Shown piece after piece: positions 8,651 through 18,201 of a stretch of 64,000 bases of DNA (the stretch's first letter is position 1; each line of letters starts with the position of its first letter). The notes under the pieces are model-generated. The model was not told the DNA's origin and did not search any database. It was given only the letters and a program-made list of their open reading frames with translations. Made by a program: the position numbers and the translations under genes. Source of the DNA: Flavobacterium sp. (lineage in GTDB: Bacteria; Bacteroidota; Bacteroidia; Flavobacteriales; Flavobacteriaceae); assembly GCF_017744675.1 (NCBI RefSeq), contig NZ_JAGIAV010000002.1:124001-188000 (forward strand), read 5' to 3'.

Positions 8651-11600
8651 TTAGAAAGTTAAATTCAAATTAACACCTATACTTCTTGTTGAAGGCAATC
8701 CGAAAATATCAACACCTTGCAATCCTTCTCCTGAACTTAATGTTACGTTTGGATCAAATGGAGCATCTTTGTAGAAGAAAAATAAGTTTTTACCAACAAG
8801 AGAAACATTCACTGCTTTGAAGATTGTAGTTTTACTGAAATCAAAAGTATATCCTAAAGAAAGCTCGCCTAATTTAACATTTGTTGCTTTGTACATATAT
8901 TCTCCAGTAGCACCAGCTCTATCTCCAACTGAGCTATAGTAATTTTGTGCAGACATTGTTGTCACTGGAGTTCCGTTTTCATCTATAGCATTTACTTTAA
9001 CTCCACCAGCATCTCTTGCAGCACCTGAAGCCTTAGAAACGCCATAAGAATCAAGCATTGCCTCAGTCATACTCATTACATTACCCCCAAATCTACCGTC
9101 AATAAGAATATTTAAGAATACTTTTTTGTATTTGAATGAGTTTGAAAAACCTAACATAAAATCAGGGTTTGAACTTCCCATGTCTACCCAATCCGTTTTT
9201 TGAACTAAAGCCTGATCTCCAACACCAGCAAGCAACATTTGACCTTGTGCATTTCTCAAGATATCTTTCCCTTGAATTGTCCCGAATGGTTGTCCAACTT
9301 TCATAACATATCTGTAACTATTTGGATCTCCGTTAGTCAAAATAACTGTATTAACTTCGCCATTTGCACCTGTACCTAAGCTAAGAACCGTGTTTTTATT
9401 TGAAGCATAATTCAATCCAAGATCCCAAGAGAAGTTATCTGTTTGAATTGCTTTACCTGTTACTGTAATCTCAAAACCTTTATTTTCTATACTACCAGCA
9501 TTGAATGCATAATTAGTATACCCTGTAGTATTTGGAATTGGCGCCGGAGAAGTAATTAATTGATTTTTTGTTTCATTTCTGTAGTATGTAAAATCAAATC
9601 CAATTCTGTTATTTAAGAATCTCCATTCTGTACCAAATTCATATGAATTTTGCATTTCTGGCTTCAAAGAAGTTCCAGGTTGCGGACCAACTATTGGTGC
9701 TGTAACTTGACCTCCTACTAAAGTATTTACTGGAGAAGTTAAAAAAGGAGATATATCATTACCTACTTGAGCAAATGAAGCTCTAACTTTTGCGTAACTA
9801 ATTGATTCTGGAAATGTTACCATTTGACTCAATATAGCTGATAAACCTACAGATGGATAAAAGAAGCTTAAATTATTTGTATTTACTAAAGTTGATGACC
9901 AGTCATTTCTTCCTGTCAAATCAAGGTAAAGCATATCTTTGTAACCAATAGTGGCACTTGCAAAAAGTGACTGTACTTCTTTTTTACCTCCAATCGTGTG
10001 TGCATTTCTTTCAGCAGACACGAAGTTTCCTGTATTAAACCAGTTCGCATTGATTAATCCATTTTTTTGACCAGAATCACTGATGTAAGCGTCATTAATT
10101 GTAGATTTTGTGATACTTGTACCAAGGTTAGCACTGAAAGAGAAATCATCGCTGAATTTTGTATTGATAGTAGCAATTAAATCACCATATAATTGATTAC
10201 TTTCACTATCTGAATAAATATATCTACCTGTAGATGGTGCCAATGTTTCATTTGTACCAGCATACATTCTCTTATCAAAAATGTTATCAAATTTATTATA
10301 ACCTCCTCTTGCTTTAATACTCAACCAGTCAGTTGCTTTATATGTAATAGCTGCAGAAGTAATTAAAGATTGGTTTTTATCAATAGATTGATTTCTGTTT
10401 AAAATCCAACCTGGGTTTTGAATAATATCAGATGTTTGAGATGGCCATCTTTGAGTCATTAAGTTTCTTGCAGGATCTAATACTTCAAAGTTTTTATAGT
10501 AATCGTTAAAATCATTTCCTCTTGGGAACAAATAAACTCCTGTCAATGGGTTGAAATACAATCCGTTTGTTGGTTTATTTATAATTTTTTGCTCCGCATA
10601 AGATATCGCACCATCAATCGTCACTTTATCGTCAAATAATTTAACGCTTTGACGAAGTGCAATATTGTTTTTCTTGAACTCATTTGTTGGAATTACCCCG
10701 TCAACTTTAGTGTTTGCATAAGTAAGACTAGTTGACATTTTATCAGATCCACCATTCACAGATACAGAGTTGATCATAGTAAGACCTGTATTGTAAAAAT
10801 CTTTTACATGGTCAGGAGATTTTTTAGGATCACCCCAAGTCTTGTCAGATGATGGCGCTGCTCCATAGCTAGTTTGAAATTCTGGTAATGAAACTACATT
10901 ATCAACAAACACACTTGCGTTATAACTTGCCGTTACGTTTCCTTCTTTTCCTTTTTTAGTTGTGATCACAATAACACCATTTGCGCCTTGAGAACCATAT
11001 AAAGCAGCTGCAGAAGCTCCTTTAAGAACTGTCATCGATTCAATATCATCAGGGTTCATCATTGAGATTGCATCTCCTCCATCTCTATTTCCTCCTGCTG
11101 TATCACCAAAAACCTGATTTGCTTGAGATGAGTTAGAGTTTAACATTGGAATCCCGTCAATAACATATAATGGCTGGTTATTTGTCGCAGATGAGTTACC
11201 ACGTATTGTCACTTTTGCTGCACCACCAGCTCCAGCCGAGCTTTTTCCTACAATAAGACCAGCAACCTTACCAGATAAACTGTTCATTAAGTTAGCATCT
11301 TTTACTCTTGTAACTTCTTCCCCTTTAACTTCTTGGGCTGCGTAAGTCAAAGTCTTTTTTGATTTTTTAAGTCCCAATGAAGTTACTACTACCTCATTTA
11401 GAGCATTTGATGCTGCTTGTACCATTTTCACATTTATTGTAGAAGCATCTCCTACAACTATGTTCTGTGTTCCAAGACCTACATAACTAAAAACTAATGT
11501 CTGTCCTTTTTGAACTTCAATCGAATACAGTCCGTCAAAATCGGTAGTTGTTCCCTTTTGACCTCCTTGTACTAAAACAGAAGCTCCTGGTAATGGCATA

Positions 11601-11698
11601 CCTTCAGAATCTGTAATCACACCTTTGACATTTTTTACTTGTGCAAGTGAAACTTGCGCCGTAAAAACAATCATAAAGATTAAGAAAATTTTTTTCAT
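8651..11698 (-). CDS. susC: SusC/RagA-type TonB-dependent transporter
   Basis: Outer-membrane active importer for glycan oligomers, powered through TonB. Residues 1-19 are a signal peptide. A carboxypeptidase-regulatory-like domain (about 23-105, [20 protein letters not shown]) precedes the plug (about 115-240), which contains [20 protein letters not shown]. The rest forms a 22-strand barrel ending in GVNLNLTF with a terminal Phe, as expected for BAM substrates. At 1015 residues it is normal. There is no N-terminal STN signalling domain, which fits regulation by the adjacent two-component system rather than by an anti-sigma factor. First gene of the chitin operon; its upstream region carries the candidate operator repeats. 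Confidence 0.95.
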   Translation of the reverse strand: MKKIFLIFMIVFTAQVSLAQVKNVKGVITDSEGMPLPGASVLVQGGQKGTTTDFDGLYSIEVQKGQTLVFSYVGLGTQNIVVGDASTINVKMVQAASNALNEVVVTSLGLKKSKKTLTYAAQEVKGEEVTRVKDANLMNSLSGKVAGLIVGKSSAGAGGAAKVTIRGNSSATNNQPLYVIDGIPMLNSNSSQANQVFGDTAGGNRDGGDAISMMNPDDIESMTVLKGASAAALYGSQGANGVIVITTKKGKEGNVTASYNASVFVDNVVSLPEFQTSYGAAPSSDKTWGDPKKSPDHVKDFYNTGLTMINSVSVNGGSDKMSTSLTYANTKVDGVIPTNEFKKNNIALRQSVKLFDDKVTIDGAISYAEQKIINKPTNGLYFNPLTGVYLFPRGNDFNDYYKNFEVLDPARNLMTQRWPSQTSDIIQNPGWILNRNQSIDKNQSLITSAAITYKATDWLSIKARGGYNKFDNIFDKRMYAGTNETLAPSTGRYIYSDSESNQLYGDLIATINTKFSDDFSFSANLGTSITKSTINDAYISDSGQKNGLINANWFNTGNFVSAERNAHTIGGKKEVQSLFASATIGYKDMLYLDLTGRNDWSSTLVNTNNLSFFYPSVGLSAILSQMVTFPESISYAKVRASFAQVGNDISPFLTSPVNTLVGGQVTAPIVGPQPGTSLKPEMQNSYEFGTEWRFLNNRIGFDFTYYRNETKNQLITSPAPIPNTTGYTNYAFNAGSIENKGFEITVTGKAIQTDNFSWDLGLNYASNKNTVLSLGTGANGEVNTVILTNGDPNSYRYVMKVGQPFGTIQGKDILRNAQGQMLLAGVGDQALVQKTDWVDMGSSNPDFMLGFSNSFKYKKVFLNILIDGRFGGNVMSMTEAMLDSYGVSKASGAARDAGGVKVNAIDENGTPVTTMSAQNYYSSVGDRAGATGEYMYKATNVKLGELSLGYTFDFSKTTIFKAVNVSLVGKNLFFFYKDAPFDPNVTLSSGEGLQGVDIFGLPSTRSIGVNLNLTF

Positions 11699-11726
11699 GT
11701 TTATTTTTATTTTGTTAGTTATGAAG

Positions 11727-11734
11727 TAAAATTA
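11727..11734 (-). promoter_or_regulatory. candidate -7 element of the susC promoter
   Basis: The minus strand reads TAATTTTA, seven of eight matches to the Bacteroidota TAnnTTTG box, 29 bp upstream of the ATG. No good -33 TTTG box is present at the usual distance. That fits a promoter that needs an activator, and the 13-bp repeats end 29 bp upstream of this element. Confidence 0.35.
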
Positions 11735-11762
11735 TTCTTAAGACATTGTTAAAAAAAATAAA

Positions 11763-11796
11763 TTAAACCAACGACAACAAAATTTAAACCAACGAC
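11763..11796 (-). promoter_or_regulatory. direct-repeat operator candidate upstream of susC
   Basis: Two exact copies of GTCGTTGGTTTAA, read on the minus strand, at 11796-11784 and 11775-11763. Their starts are 21 bp apart, two helical turns, so both face the same side of the DNA. LytTR regulators typically bind paired direct repeats at this spacing. A third exact copy lies at 13781-13793 before the MFS gene. Inferred target of the adjacent LytTR regulator. Confidence 0.7.
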
Positions 11797-11974
11797 ATAA
11801 ATCATTCAATAATACGCTTTACGAAAACGTTCTATTTAAAAAATAAAGTACCAATATCCTTTTTTTGCGAAATTTTATTCAAAAAAATTGCCTCTTTGCA
11901 GTTAATTGTTTAAAGTTGCACAATATTTACATATTGTTAAGAAAAACTAAAACTCTCTAATAGCTCAAAACCAG

Positions 11975-13027
11975 TTGAAAGAAATACGAAAAGTTAAATT
12001 TGATATTAAACTGCAAAATCATATTTGGTTTTGGGGAGTATATTTTACTTTAAACTTTTTAAGATGGGGCGCTTACTTTAATGATTACCCTTACGCTTTC
12101 AAATCTAACTTAATTGAATTCTCATTGGTTATACCTTTAGTATATCTAAATCTATTCGTTTTAGTTCCAAAGTATGTATTAAAACAAAAATATATTACTT
12201 ATACATTTTTTCTCCTTCTAAGTTTATTTGGAATTTATTTAGCAAAGACTGCTCTTACCTATTATATCATATCCGAAAATATCTGGCCAGAAGCCAATCG
12301 CGAATATCATCCTTTCGAACTCAATCACATTGTTGCGGTATGTATCGGGGAACTGTATGTTCTTGCAATGGCTTCTTCTGTTTATCTCACTTTAACTTGG
12401 CTAAGAGAACGTGAAAGAAACAGATCTTTAAGAGAAAACCAGTTTAAGATAAAATTGAAATATCTCGAAAATCAAATTCAGCCGCATTTTTTCTTTAATA
12501 CCTTAAACAATCTCTATGCTTTATCTTTGGAATCTTCTAAAAAAGTTCCAGACGTAATTATCAAACTTTCCAATTTGATGGAATATGTTTTATATGATGT
12601 CAAAGGAACTAAGTTTGTGCCGCTAATTAAAGAAATCGATTATATTCAGAATTATATCGAAATCGAAAAGCTTCGTTTTGAAAATGTTGAAGTAACCGTA
12701 AATCTAGAGTCCAATATAGAAGACGTTGTGGTGCCACCATTAATCTTTATTTCTTTGGTCGAAAATGCGTTCAAGCATGGCGGTTTAAACAACAAAAACT
12801 TGAAAATAAAAATCAATTGCAGAGTTCTTGAAAACAAAACGCTCGATTTTGAAATCTTAAATAATTTTGTACTTTCACAAAATCATAATCCAAAAAGAGG
12901 AATTGGCTTGGTTAACACAAAAAAAAGACTGAAACTGATTTACAAAAATAATTTTAGCCTTAAGCACCAAACCAAATTAAATTTCTATATAATTAGATTA
13001 CAAATACCTACTCAGAATGAAGATTAA
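11975..13027 (+). CDS. LytS-type membrane sensor histidine kinase
   Basis: Sensor half of a LytS/LytTR two-component pair, likely reporting chitin or GlcNAc availability. Four membrane helices (about 16-30, 46-65, 77-98 and 118-143) precede a His_kinase domain with the phospho-acceptor H171 in QIQPHFFFNTLNN. The ATP-binding part shows ENAFKHG (N box) and GIGLVNTKKRL (G box). No in-frame ATG exists between the upstream stop and the first helix, so the TTG at 11975 is the best start. It overlaps the next gene by 11 nt, which implies translational coupling. Divergent from susC across a 276-bp control region. Confidence 0.9.
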   Translation: MKEIRKVKFDIKLQNHIWFWGVYFTLNFLRWGAYFNDYPYAFKSNLIEFSLVIPLVYLNLFVLVPKYVLKQKYITYTFFLLLSLFGIYLAKTALTYYIISENIWPEANREYHPFELNHIVAVCIGELYVLAMASSVYLTLTWLRERERNRSLRENQFKIKLKYLENQIQPHFFFNTLNNLYALSLESSKKVPDVIIKLSNLMEYVLYDVKGTKFVPLIKEIDYIQNYIEIEKLRFENVEVTVNLESNIEDVVVPPLIFISLVENAFKHGGLNNKNLKIKINCRVLENKTLDFEILNNFVLSQNHNPKRGIGLVNTKKRLKLIYKNNFSLKHQTKLNFYIIRLQIPTQNED

Positions 13028-13718
13028 ATGCGTGTTAATTGATGATGAGCCTTTAGCTATTAAAGTCCTGGAAAATTATTTTACCAATTTTACAGACTTT
13101 GAAGTTATAGCAACATTCACTAACTCTCTGGAAGCGCTAGATTTCATTAACAGCACTGCCGTAGACGCTGTCTTCCTCGATATTAACATGCCGATGATGA
13201 CGGGTTTTGAGCTGATTAGTCTCATCGAAAACAAAACCAAAGTAATTATTACCACTGCATTTAGGGAATTTGCTGCCGAAAGTTACGATTTGGATGTTCT
13301 GGATTATTTGGTAAAACCAATTCCGCTACCGAGGTTTATCAAATGCATTAACAAAATTACGACCGAATACAATCTTAAAAACAATATAAAAGTTGAAACC
13401 GCAAAAGGTGATTCTCATATTTTTATCAAAGTCGATAAAAAAATGATGAAAATTAATATTGAAGAAATTCTATTCGTCGAAGGAATGAAAGAATACATAA
13501 AAGTTGTAACACCAGACAAAACGTACATTACCCATAAATCACTTACTTCACTTTCAGAAGAATTGCCTGCAGATCGCTTCCTAAGAATACATAAATCTTA
13601 TGTAATTGCCCTAAATAAGGTAAAATCTATAGAAGGAAACCGAGTTCAAATACAGTCTTACAACATTCCTATAGGCAGAAACTACAGTAAAGAGGTAAAA
13701 AACAAGATATTGGAATAA
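13017..13718 (+). CDS. LytTR-family response regulator
   Basis: Transcription factor partner of the overlapping kinase. The receiver domain (1-120) has the acidic pair D9-D10, the phospho-acceptor D55 in FLDINMP and the conserved Lys in DYLVKPI. The LytTR DNA-binding domain (about 130-230) shows the usual ILFVEGMKEYIKVV and RIHKSYVIALNKV strands. At 233 residues it is standard for the class. Its likely sites are the GTCGTTGGTTTAA repeats before susC and before the MFS gene that follows. Confidence 0.93.
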   Translation: MKIKCVLIDDEPLAIKVLENYFTNFTDFEVIATFTNSLEALDFINSTAVDAVFLDINMPMMTGFELISLIENKTKVIITTAFREFAAESYDLDVLDYLVKPIPLPRFIKCINKITTEYNLKNNIKVETAKGDSHIFIKVDKKMMKINIEEILFVEGMKEYIKVVTPDKTYITHKSLTSLSEELPADRFLRIHKSYVIALNKVKSIEGNRVQIQSYNIPIGRNYSKEVKNKILE

Positions 13719-13780
13719 AATATAATTACGAAATACATTTTCTAAGTGGGTTAAAATTAACACTTTGTTGAAAAAACACA

Positions 13781-13795
13781 GTCGTTGGTTTAAAT
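13781..13795 (+). promoter_or_regulatory. operator candidate upstream of the MFS transporter gene
   Basis: GTCGTTGGTTTAAAT matches the susC-distal repeat over 17 bp and has the same orientation relative to transcription. A weaker partner (GTGGGTTAAAAT, ten of twelve matches) lies 38 bp upstream at 13746-13757. A TACCTTTT box at 13809-13816 is a possible -7 element. Confidence 0.6.
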
Positions 13796-13893
13796 TTAAC
13801 ATTATTTATACCTTTTTATTTTTTTTTGATAATCCTAACAAATATATTTACGGTCTTCAAAAAACAATAAAATAAAAAATTAACCTTATTATT

Positions 13894-15363
13894 ATGAGTT
13901 CAGAAAATGTTCAAACCAAATGGGGGCAATTTATCTCTTTGATAATCGTCTTCTTCTTTTGGGGTTTTGTTGGTTCTGCTAATGACATCCTGATTCCAGT
14001 ATTCAAAAAAGTATTTACGCTATCGCAAGTACAATCTCAATTAGTAGCTTGGGCTTTCTACGCTGCTTATTTTGTTGGATCCATTATATTCTTTATTGTT
14101 TCTTTAAAAGTAGACGTTTTGCAAAAATACGGATACAAAAGAACTTTATCGGCAGGATTAGTTTTGTCTGCTGTAGGATCATTTTTATTTGTTCCAGCAG
14201 CTACAACTCAAAGTTTCCCTTTCTTTTTAACAGCTTTATTTACAGTAGGATTAGGATTTTCTATCCAACAAATTGTTGCCAATCCGCTAGCTATTAAAAT
14301 GGGAAGCCCAGAAACTGGAGCACACCGTTTAACCCTAGCAGGAGGTATCAACTCTTTCGGAACAACTATCGGAGCTATTTTATTAGGTATTGCTTTGTTC
14401 GGAATGGGAGACAACAAAAAAACAGCTCTTTCATTAGAAGATATTAAATTGCCATTTATCATTTTAGGTCTTGCATTTATCGCTGTTGCAGTTTTTATGA
14501 ACTTCTCAAAAATTGAAGATCCTGTAAAAGAGGAAGAAGCAATTATAAAAGACAAACACAGTAAATTTAACATTCTTGACTATCCGCAATTATATTTGGG
14601 TATGTTAGGAATTTTTATTTACGTTGGAACCGAGGTAACGATCATCAGTAATTTACCTGCTTTATTGCATACACACGAATTCGGAAACATTCTAGAAGAC
14701 GCTGTTGCACCATTTATTGCACTTTACTGGGGTAGTTTAATGATCGGCCGTTGGAATGGTGGAGCAAACGTGTTCAACACTTCAAACCTAGTAAATACGG
14801 CACTTAAATTTATCGTTCCAGCTGCTGCATTTGGAGTAATTATTGGAGCAAATATCTTTGCTGCTCACGATGTATCTTCATTCTATATCTACCCATTCTG
14901 GATTTTATTATTTATTGCGGTAAGTTTTGTTGGTGGTAAAAACGCTGGAAAAACATTAATGCTTTTCGGAATTTCAGGATTAACTATGATGGCATTAGGA
15001 TTAGCTTGGCCAGACCCAGAAATTGCTAAATTTTTCTTTATCTCTGGCGGATTGTTCTTATCTATCATGTGGCCTTCAATCTTCGATTTAGCGATTGCAG
15101 GATTAGGAAAAAATACAGGAAAAGCATCTTCTTTCTTAATCATGATGATTCTTGGTGGTGGAGTTATTCCATTAGTACAAGGGAGTATCTGTGATTTTGA
15201 TGCAACAAATCCAAACGGAATTTTCGGTATCACGTACACTCACTTCTCTTACATTGTACCTCTTTTAGGTTTTGCATATTTAGGATTCTATGGCTTCTAC
15301 TGCCCTAAAATCTTAAAAAGACAAGGAATCAGTCACGTAGAAAGTGCTGGTGGCGGACACTAA
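13894..15363 (+). CDS. nagP: sugar MFS transporter, NagP/FucP-like (FHS family)
   Basis: Inner-membrane proton symporter, most likely for GlcNAc given its neighbours. The 489-residue protein has about twelve membrane helices. The N-terminal FFFWGFVGSANDILIPVFKK stretch and the QIVANPLAIKMG segment near residue 128 are typical of the fucose/glucose/GlcNAc FHS group. It begins 175 bp after the regulator gene and has its own copy of the putative LytTR operator, so it is probably co-induced with the chitin operon instead of simply following the regulator genes. The exact sugar is inferred. Confidence 0.87.
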   Translation: MSSENVQTKWGQFISLIIVFFFWGFVGSANDILIPVFKKVFTLSQVQSQLVAWAFYAAYFVGSIIFFIVSLKVDVLQKYGYKRTLSAGLVLSAVGSFLFVPAATTQSFPFFLTALFTVGLGFSIQQIVANPLAIKMGSPETGAHRLTLAGGINSFGTTIGAILLGIALFGMGDNKKTALSLEDIKLPFIILGLAFIAVAVFMNFSKIEDPVKEEEAIIKDKHSKFNILDYPQLYLGMLGIFIYVGTEVTIISNLPALLHTHEFGNILEDAVAPFIALYWGSLMIGRWNGGANVFNTSNLVNTALKFIVPAAAFGVIIGANIFAAHDVSSFYIYPFWILLFIAVSFVGGKNAGKTLMLFGISGLTMMALGLAWPDPEIAKFFFISGGLFLSIMWPSIFDLAIAGLGKNTGKASSFLIMMILGGGVIPLVQGSICDFDATNPNGIFGITYTHFSYIVPLLGFAYLGFYGFYCPKILKRQGISHVESAGGGH

Positions 15364-15381
15364 TATTTAAAATATCAATAT

Positions 15382-15428
15382 AAAAAAATCCAAATTCCAA
15401 TTACTATAATAGGAAATTGGATTTTTTT
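15382..15428 (+). terminator. Rho-independent terminator after the MFS gene
   Basis: Arms AATCCAAATTCC and GGAAATTGGATT (one mismatch) are followed by a T7 run, 20 bp past the stop. Confidence 0.75.
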
Positions 15429-15440
15429 ATTTCCAAACAG

Positions 15441-15487
15441 AAAAAACTTAGATCCTTAGCATCTCAGAATCTTAGAATCTTAGAAAG
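15441..15487. repeat. CTTAG-type short tandem repeat
   Basis: A run of 8-bp units close to CTTAGAAT (CTTAGATC, CTTAGCAT, CTCAGAAT, CTTAGAAT, CTTAGAAA). A related 16-bp-period array lies at 33358-33393. Confidence 0.6.
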
Positions 15488-15489
15488 AT

Positions 15490-15987
15490 TTACTTCGCAT
15501 TAATAATATTACTTAAGTTCTTCTTAAAAATAGCCTTATTTTGCGCCGTTAACGGATAAACAACATCTTTGTCCGCATGAACAATTATCTCATCAATATC
15601 GGCATTTAAAAGCGCTTGAGGATCTTTTATTTTCAAAGTGCAAGCCCCATCAAAAAAACCGTCATCTTCAATAGTTTTTCTAGCTTCTATTTTCGTTCCA
15701 TCACTTAAAACTGCCGAAATCGTCATTTCGCTGTTTAAAGTTTTCGAATAAAATCCGTCCATTACCAATAAAAGACGATAAGTATTTTTTAATTCTGGAC
15801 CTTTAAATTCGTGTCTCGTAATATTATACCTGAGACCTTTGGCTAGAGTTTGAAATTTAACAGAACAATCCAATTCGTAAGTAGCAACATCACCCGCATC
15901 ATTTACTGAAGTAATAACTTTAGCAGCTTGTGCGTTTACAGAAAAACTCGCTACAAAAAAAGACAACATAAGTAGGATAACTTTCAT
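15490..15987 (-). CDS. exported protein of unknown function
   Basis: A 165-residue protein with a clear signal peptide from the ATG at 15987 (MKVILLMLSFFVASFSVNAQ). An upstream in-frame start adds seven residues but no sense. The mature part is beta-rich with no transmembrane segment and has two Cys residues. I do not recognise the family. It follows the aldolase gene on the same strand, but a strong terminator lies between them, so it is probably transcribed separately or only by read-through. Confidence 0.75.
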   Translation of the reverse strand: MKVILLMLSFFVASFSVNAQAAKVITSVNDAGDVATYELDCSVKFQTLAKGLRYNITRHEFKGPELKNTYRLLLVMDGFYSKTLNSEMTISAVLSDGTKIEARKTIEDDGFFDGACTLKIKDPQALLNADIDEIIVHADKDVVYPLTAQNKAIFKKNLSNIINAK

Positions 15988-16020
15988 ATTTAACTGTTTA
16001 AGATTCAATATAAAAGTAAA

Positions 16021-16058
16021 AAAAATCGCCTTTTCTCGTTAGAAAAAAGGCGATTTTA
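16021..16058 (-). terminator. terminator after the transaldolase-type gene
   Basis: Perfect 13-bp arms AAAATCGCCTTTT and AAAAGGCGATTTT; on the minus strand a T-run follows the stem, 19 bp past the stop codon. Confidence 0.8.
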
Positions 16059-16076
16059 TTTTGTAAGTATCTAAGA

Positions 16077-16733
16077 TTATTTGTTTCCTTTTTCGAAGTC
16101 AGCTACGAATTGAGCCAAACCGATATCTGTCAATGGGTGTTTCAATAAACCGTAAATTGCAGAAAGTGGTCCTGTCATAACATCTGCACCAATTTTAGCA
16201 CAGTTTACAATGTGCATTGTATGGCGTACAGAAGCCGCTAAAATTTGAGTTTCGTAACCGTAGTTATCGTAAACTTCTCTAATTTCTTGGATTAAGTTTA
16301 ATCCATCAGTAGAAATATCATCTAAACGTCCAACGAAAGGAGAAACATAAGTAGCTCCCGCTTTAGCAGCCAAGATAGCTTGTCCGACAGAGAAAACAAG
16401 AGTTACGTTAGTTTTAATTCCTTTATCAGAAAAATATTTTGCTGCCATAACACCTTCTTTAGTCATAGGAAGTTTTACAACAATCTGCTCATGCAATTCA
16501 GCTAGCTCCTCGCCTTCTTTTACCATTCCTTCAAAATCCAGAGCGTTAACTTCTGCACTTACATCACCATCAACAAGATTGCAAATGTCAACATAATGCT
16601 TAAGGATATTGTTTTTTCCAGTGATTCCTTCTTTTGCCATTAATGACGGATTAGTTGTCACACCATCCAAAACACCTAAAGCCTGTGCCTCTTTAATTTG
16701 AGATAAATTAGCTGTGTCAATAAAAAATTTCAT
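16077..16733 (-). CDS. fsa: fructose-6-phosphate aldolase / transaldolase (TalC type)
   Basis: Cytoplasmic class I aldolase of the short transaldolase subfamily, serving the non-oxidative pentose phosphate pathway. The 218-residue length is typical. Seen: [10 protein letters not shown] at the N-terminus, [12 protein letters not shown] (about 25-36) and the Schiff-base lysine K87 in VVKLPM. The KTNVTLVFS and SPFVGRLDD segments complete the barrel. Whether it acts as a transaldolase or as an F6P aldolase cannot be told from sequence alone; most Bacteroidota members are used as transaldolases. An unusual structured repeat lies 33 bp upstream of the ATG. Confidence 0.9.
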   Translation of the reverse strand: MKFFIDTANLSQIKEAQALGVLDGVTTNPSLMAKEGITGKNNILKHYVDICNLVDGDVSAEVNALDFEGMVKEGEELAELHEQIVVKLPMTKEGVMAAKYFSDKGIKTNVTLVFSVGQAILAAKAGATYVSPFVGRLDDISTDGLNLIQEIREVYDNYGYETQILAASVRHTMHIVNCAKIGADVMTGPLSAIYGLLKHPLTDIGLAQFVADFEKGNK

Positions 16734-16765
16734 AATTTATATATTTAAATTGTGTTGATTACTTT

Positions 16766-16877
16766 GGGCGTGACCAGATTTATAAAAGGCGCACTTACCA
16801 AACCGCTTACGAGCGCCTTTCCCAAATCTGGTCGGGCTATCCGCACTACTTCGGTAGTTTGCTCCTATCCCTCACGC
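16766..16877 (+). repeat. structured 112-bp element (three-way-junction fold)
   Basis: Outer stem GCGTGA (16768-16773) with TCACGC (16872-16877). Second arm: GACCAGATTT (16772-16781) with AAATCTGGTC (16824-16833), and inside it AAAGGCGC (16785-16792) with GCGCCTTT (16813-16820). Third arm: GCACTAC, TTCG loop (16850-16853), GTAGTTTGC. The C(UUCG)G loop is canonical on the plus strand. From memory it resembles a dispersed element of Flavobacteriia genomes with GGGCTATCC and CTATCCCTCACGC blocks; its function is unknown to me. No gene lies under it. Confidence 0.65.
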
Positions 16878-17070
16878 AAACGCAGCTGCAAAATTACGAA
16901 ATCACGAGCAATAACAATTTCAAAAACGAAATCAATTTGCAAATTATACTAAAATTCACAAAATAATTACAAACCGTAATTTATTACATCTTTAAAAAAT
17001 GTTTACTAAAAATTAAACGTAACTCTAGCAGATCAAAATTATCTAGCAATATTGTTTCTATTTAATTCCT

Positions 17071-17232
17071 TCAACTCATCTCTAATTCCTCCAAAACCTT
17101 CAAAGTATCTTCTTTATAAGCTTCAGCATTATTGATTTTATTGCTTACAGATTTTAATATCTTACGAATTATAAACCAAACGGCTATAAGAAATAAAATA
17201 GGAATAAATGTTATTACATAATCAGTATTCAT
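17071..17232 (-). CDS. small single-helix membrane protein (53 aa)
   Basis: ATG at 17232, TGA at 17071-17073. One hydrophobic helix (about 6-23, YVITFIPILFLIAVWFII) is followed by a basic stop-transfer stretch (RKILKSVSNK) and an acidic amphipathic tail. It starts 11 bp after the SDR stop on the same strand, so the two are almost surely co-transcribed. No family is recognised. The hydrophobic/basic/acidic layout and tight spacing argue for a real gene rather than chance. Confidence 0.6.
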   Translation of the reverse strand: MNTDYVITFIPILFLIAVWFIIRKILKSVSNKINNAEAYKEDTLKVLEELEMS

Positions 17233-17243
17233 TATCTATAATT

Positions 17244-18047
17244 TTATAATTTGTAATGATTCATAAGCATCTTCTCATATACCTTATCTGGAAGCGCACG
17301 TTTCAAAACAATCGAAAACTTCTGCATAAAAGCTCCCACTTTGTAATGTACATTTGGCTTTTTAGTTTGAATAATTTTATAAACCGCTTCTGCCATTTCA
17401 TTTGGGTTACTTCCTGCATCAACATGATCATTCATTGTTGCTAGAACATCTCCATAAACCTTTTCGTAAGCAGAATCTTTAATCACTGGCGCATGATAAC
17501 GTCCTGCTGCAATATTAGTCGCAAAATCTCCTGGCGCAACATTTGTAATTTCTACACCAAAAGCTTTTACTTCCATTCTCAAAGCTTCTGTAATTAATTC
17601 TAAAGCTCCTTTTGAAGCCGAATAAACGCTTCTATACGGAAGTCCCATATAACCAGCAATCGAAGTAACATTAATAATAAGTCCCGAATTCTGTTTACGC
17701 ATTTGTGGCAGCGCCGCTTTCATAACCTCAATTGGTCCGAAAAAGTTGGTTTCAAAATTATTTCTAATCTCTTCTGTCGGAATTTCTTCTAAAGGCCCCG
17801 TAATTCCAACACCAGCGTTATTAATTACAATATCCAATCTTCCAGAAGTTTCTATAATTCGGTTTACAGCATTCTTAATAGAATCTGAATTTCGAACATC
17901 TAAAGCAACCAAAGGAAATACTGAATTTAAAACTTTCTCAGGATTTCTGCTTGTTCCGTATACCACAAAACCTTTATGGTGTAAAAATTCACCAATAGAT
18001 TTTCCAATTCCTGATGATCCTCCGGTAATTAAAACGACTTTGCTCAT
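17244..18047 (-). CDS. short-chain dehydrogenase/reductase
   Basis: NAD(P)-dependent oxidoreductase of the classical SDR family, substrate unknown. The 267-residue protein has the TGGSSGIG cofactor loop (8-15), NNAGVG near residue 76, the catalytic Ser in VTSIAGYMG and YSASK (Tyr-Lys pair) around residue 142. The GTSRNPEKV segment after the second strand contains Arg, suggesting NADPH preference. It is followed after 11 bp by the 53-residue membrane protein gene and is preceded by the SRP RNA gene on the same strand, separated by a terminator. Confidence 0.92.
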   Translation of the reverse strand: MSKVVLITGGSSGIGKSIGEFLHHKGFVVYGTSRNPEKVLNSVFPLVALDVRNSDSIKNAVNRIIETSGRLDIVINNAGVGITGPLEEIPTEEIRNNFETNFFGPIEVMKAALPQMRKQNSGLIINVTSIAGYMGLPYRSVYSASKGALELITEALRMEVKAFGVEITNVAPGDFATNIAAGRYHAPVIKDSAYEKVYGDVLATMNDHVDAGSNPNEMAEAVYKIIQTKKPNVHYKVGAFMQKFSIVLKRALPDKVYEKMLMNHYKL

Positions 18048-18147
18048 TTCTAGGTTAGATGTTAAATGTTATAGTCTATTGAGCAGAATTTGACGTTACA
18101 AGTTTAACTTCTAACCTATTGCTTCTAACTCTGAAAAGTCCAAAAAT

Positions 18148-18173
18148 AAAAAAATCCTCCTAAAAGGAAGATT
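18148..18173 (-). terminator. terminator of the SRP RNA transcription unit
   Basis: On the minus strand AATCTTCCT and AGGAGGATT pair around a TTT loop (one U-G), followed by a T7 run. It insulates ffs from the SDR gene. Confidence 0.7.
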
Positions 18174-18201
18174 ACAAAAACGAATTAAATTCAAAAAAAA
18201 A

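Noticed and set aside
11895..11930. Promoter for the LytS kinase (TTTG with a TATTTAC box)
   Set aside because: The spacing of 25 bp and the poor second box do not meet the Bacteroidota consensus well enough to list.
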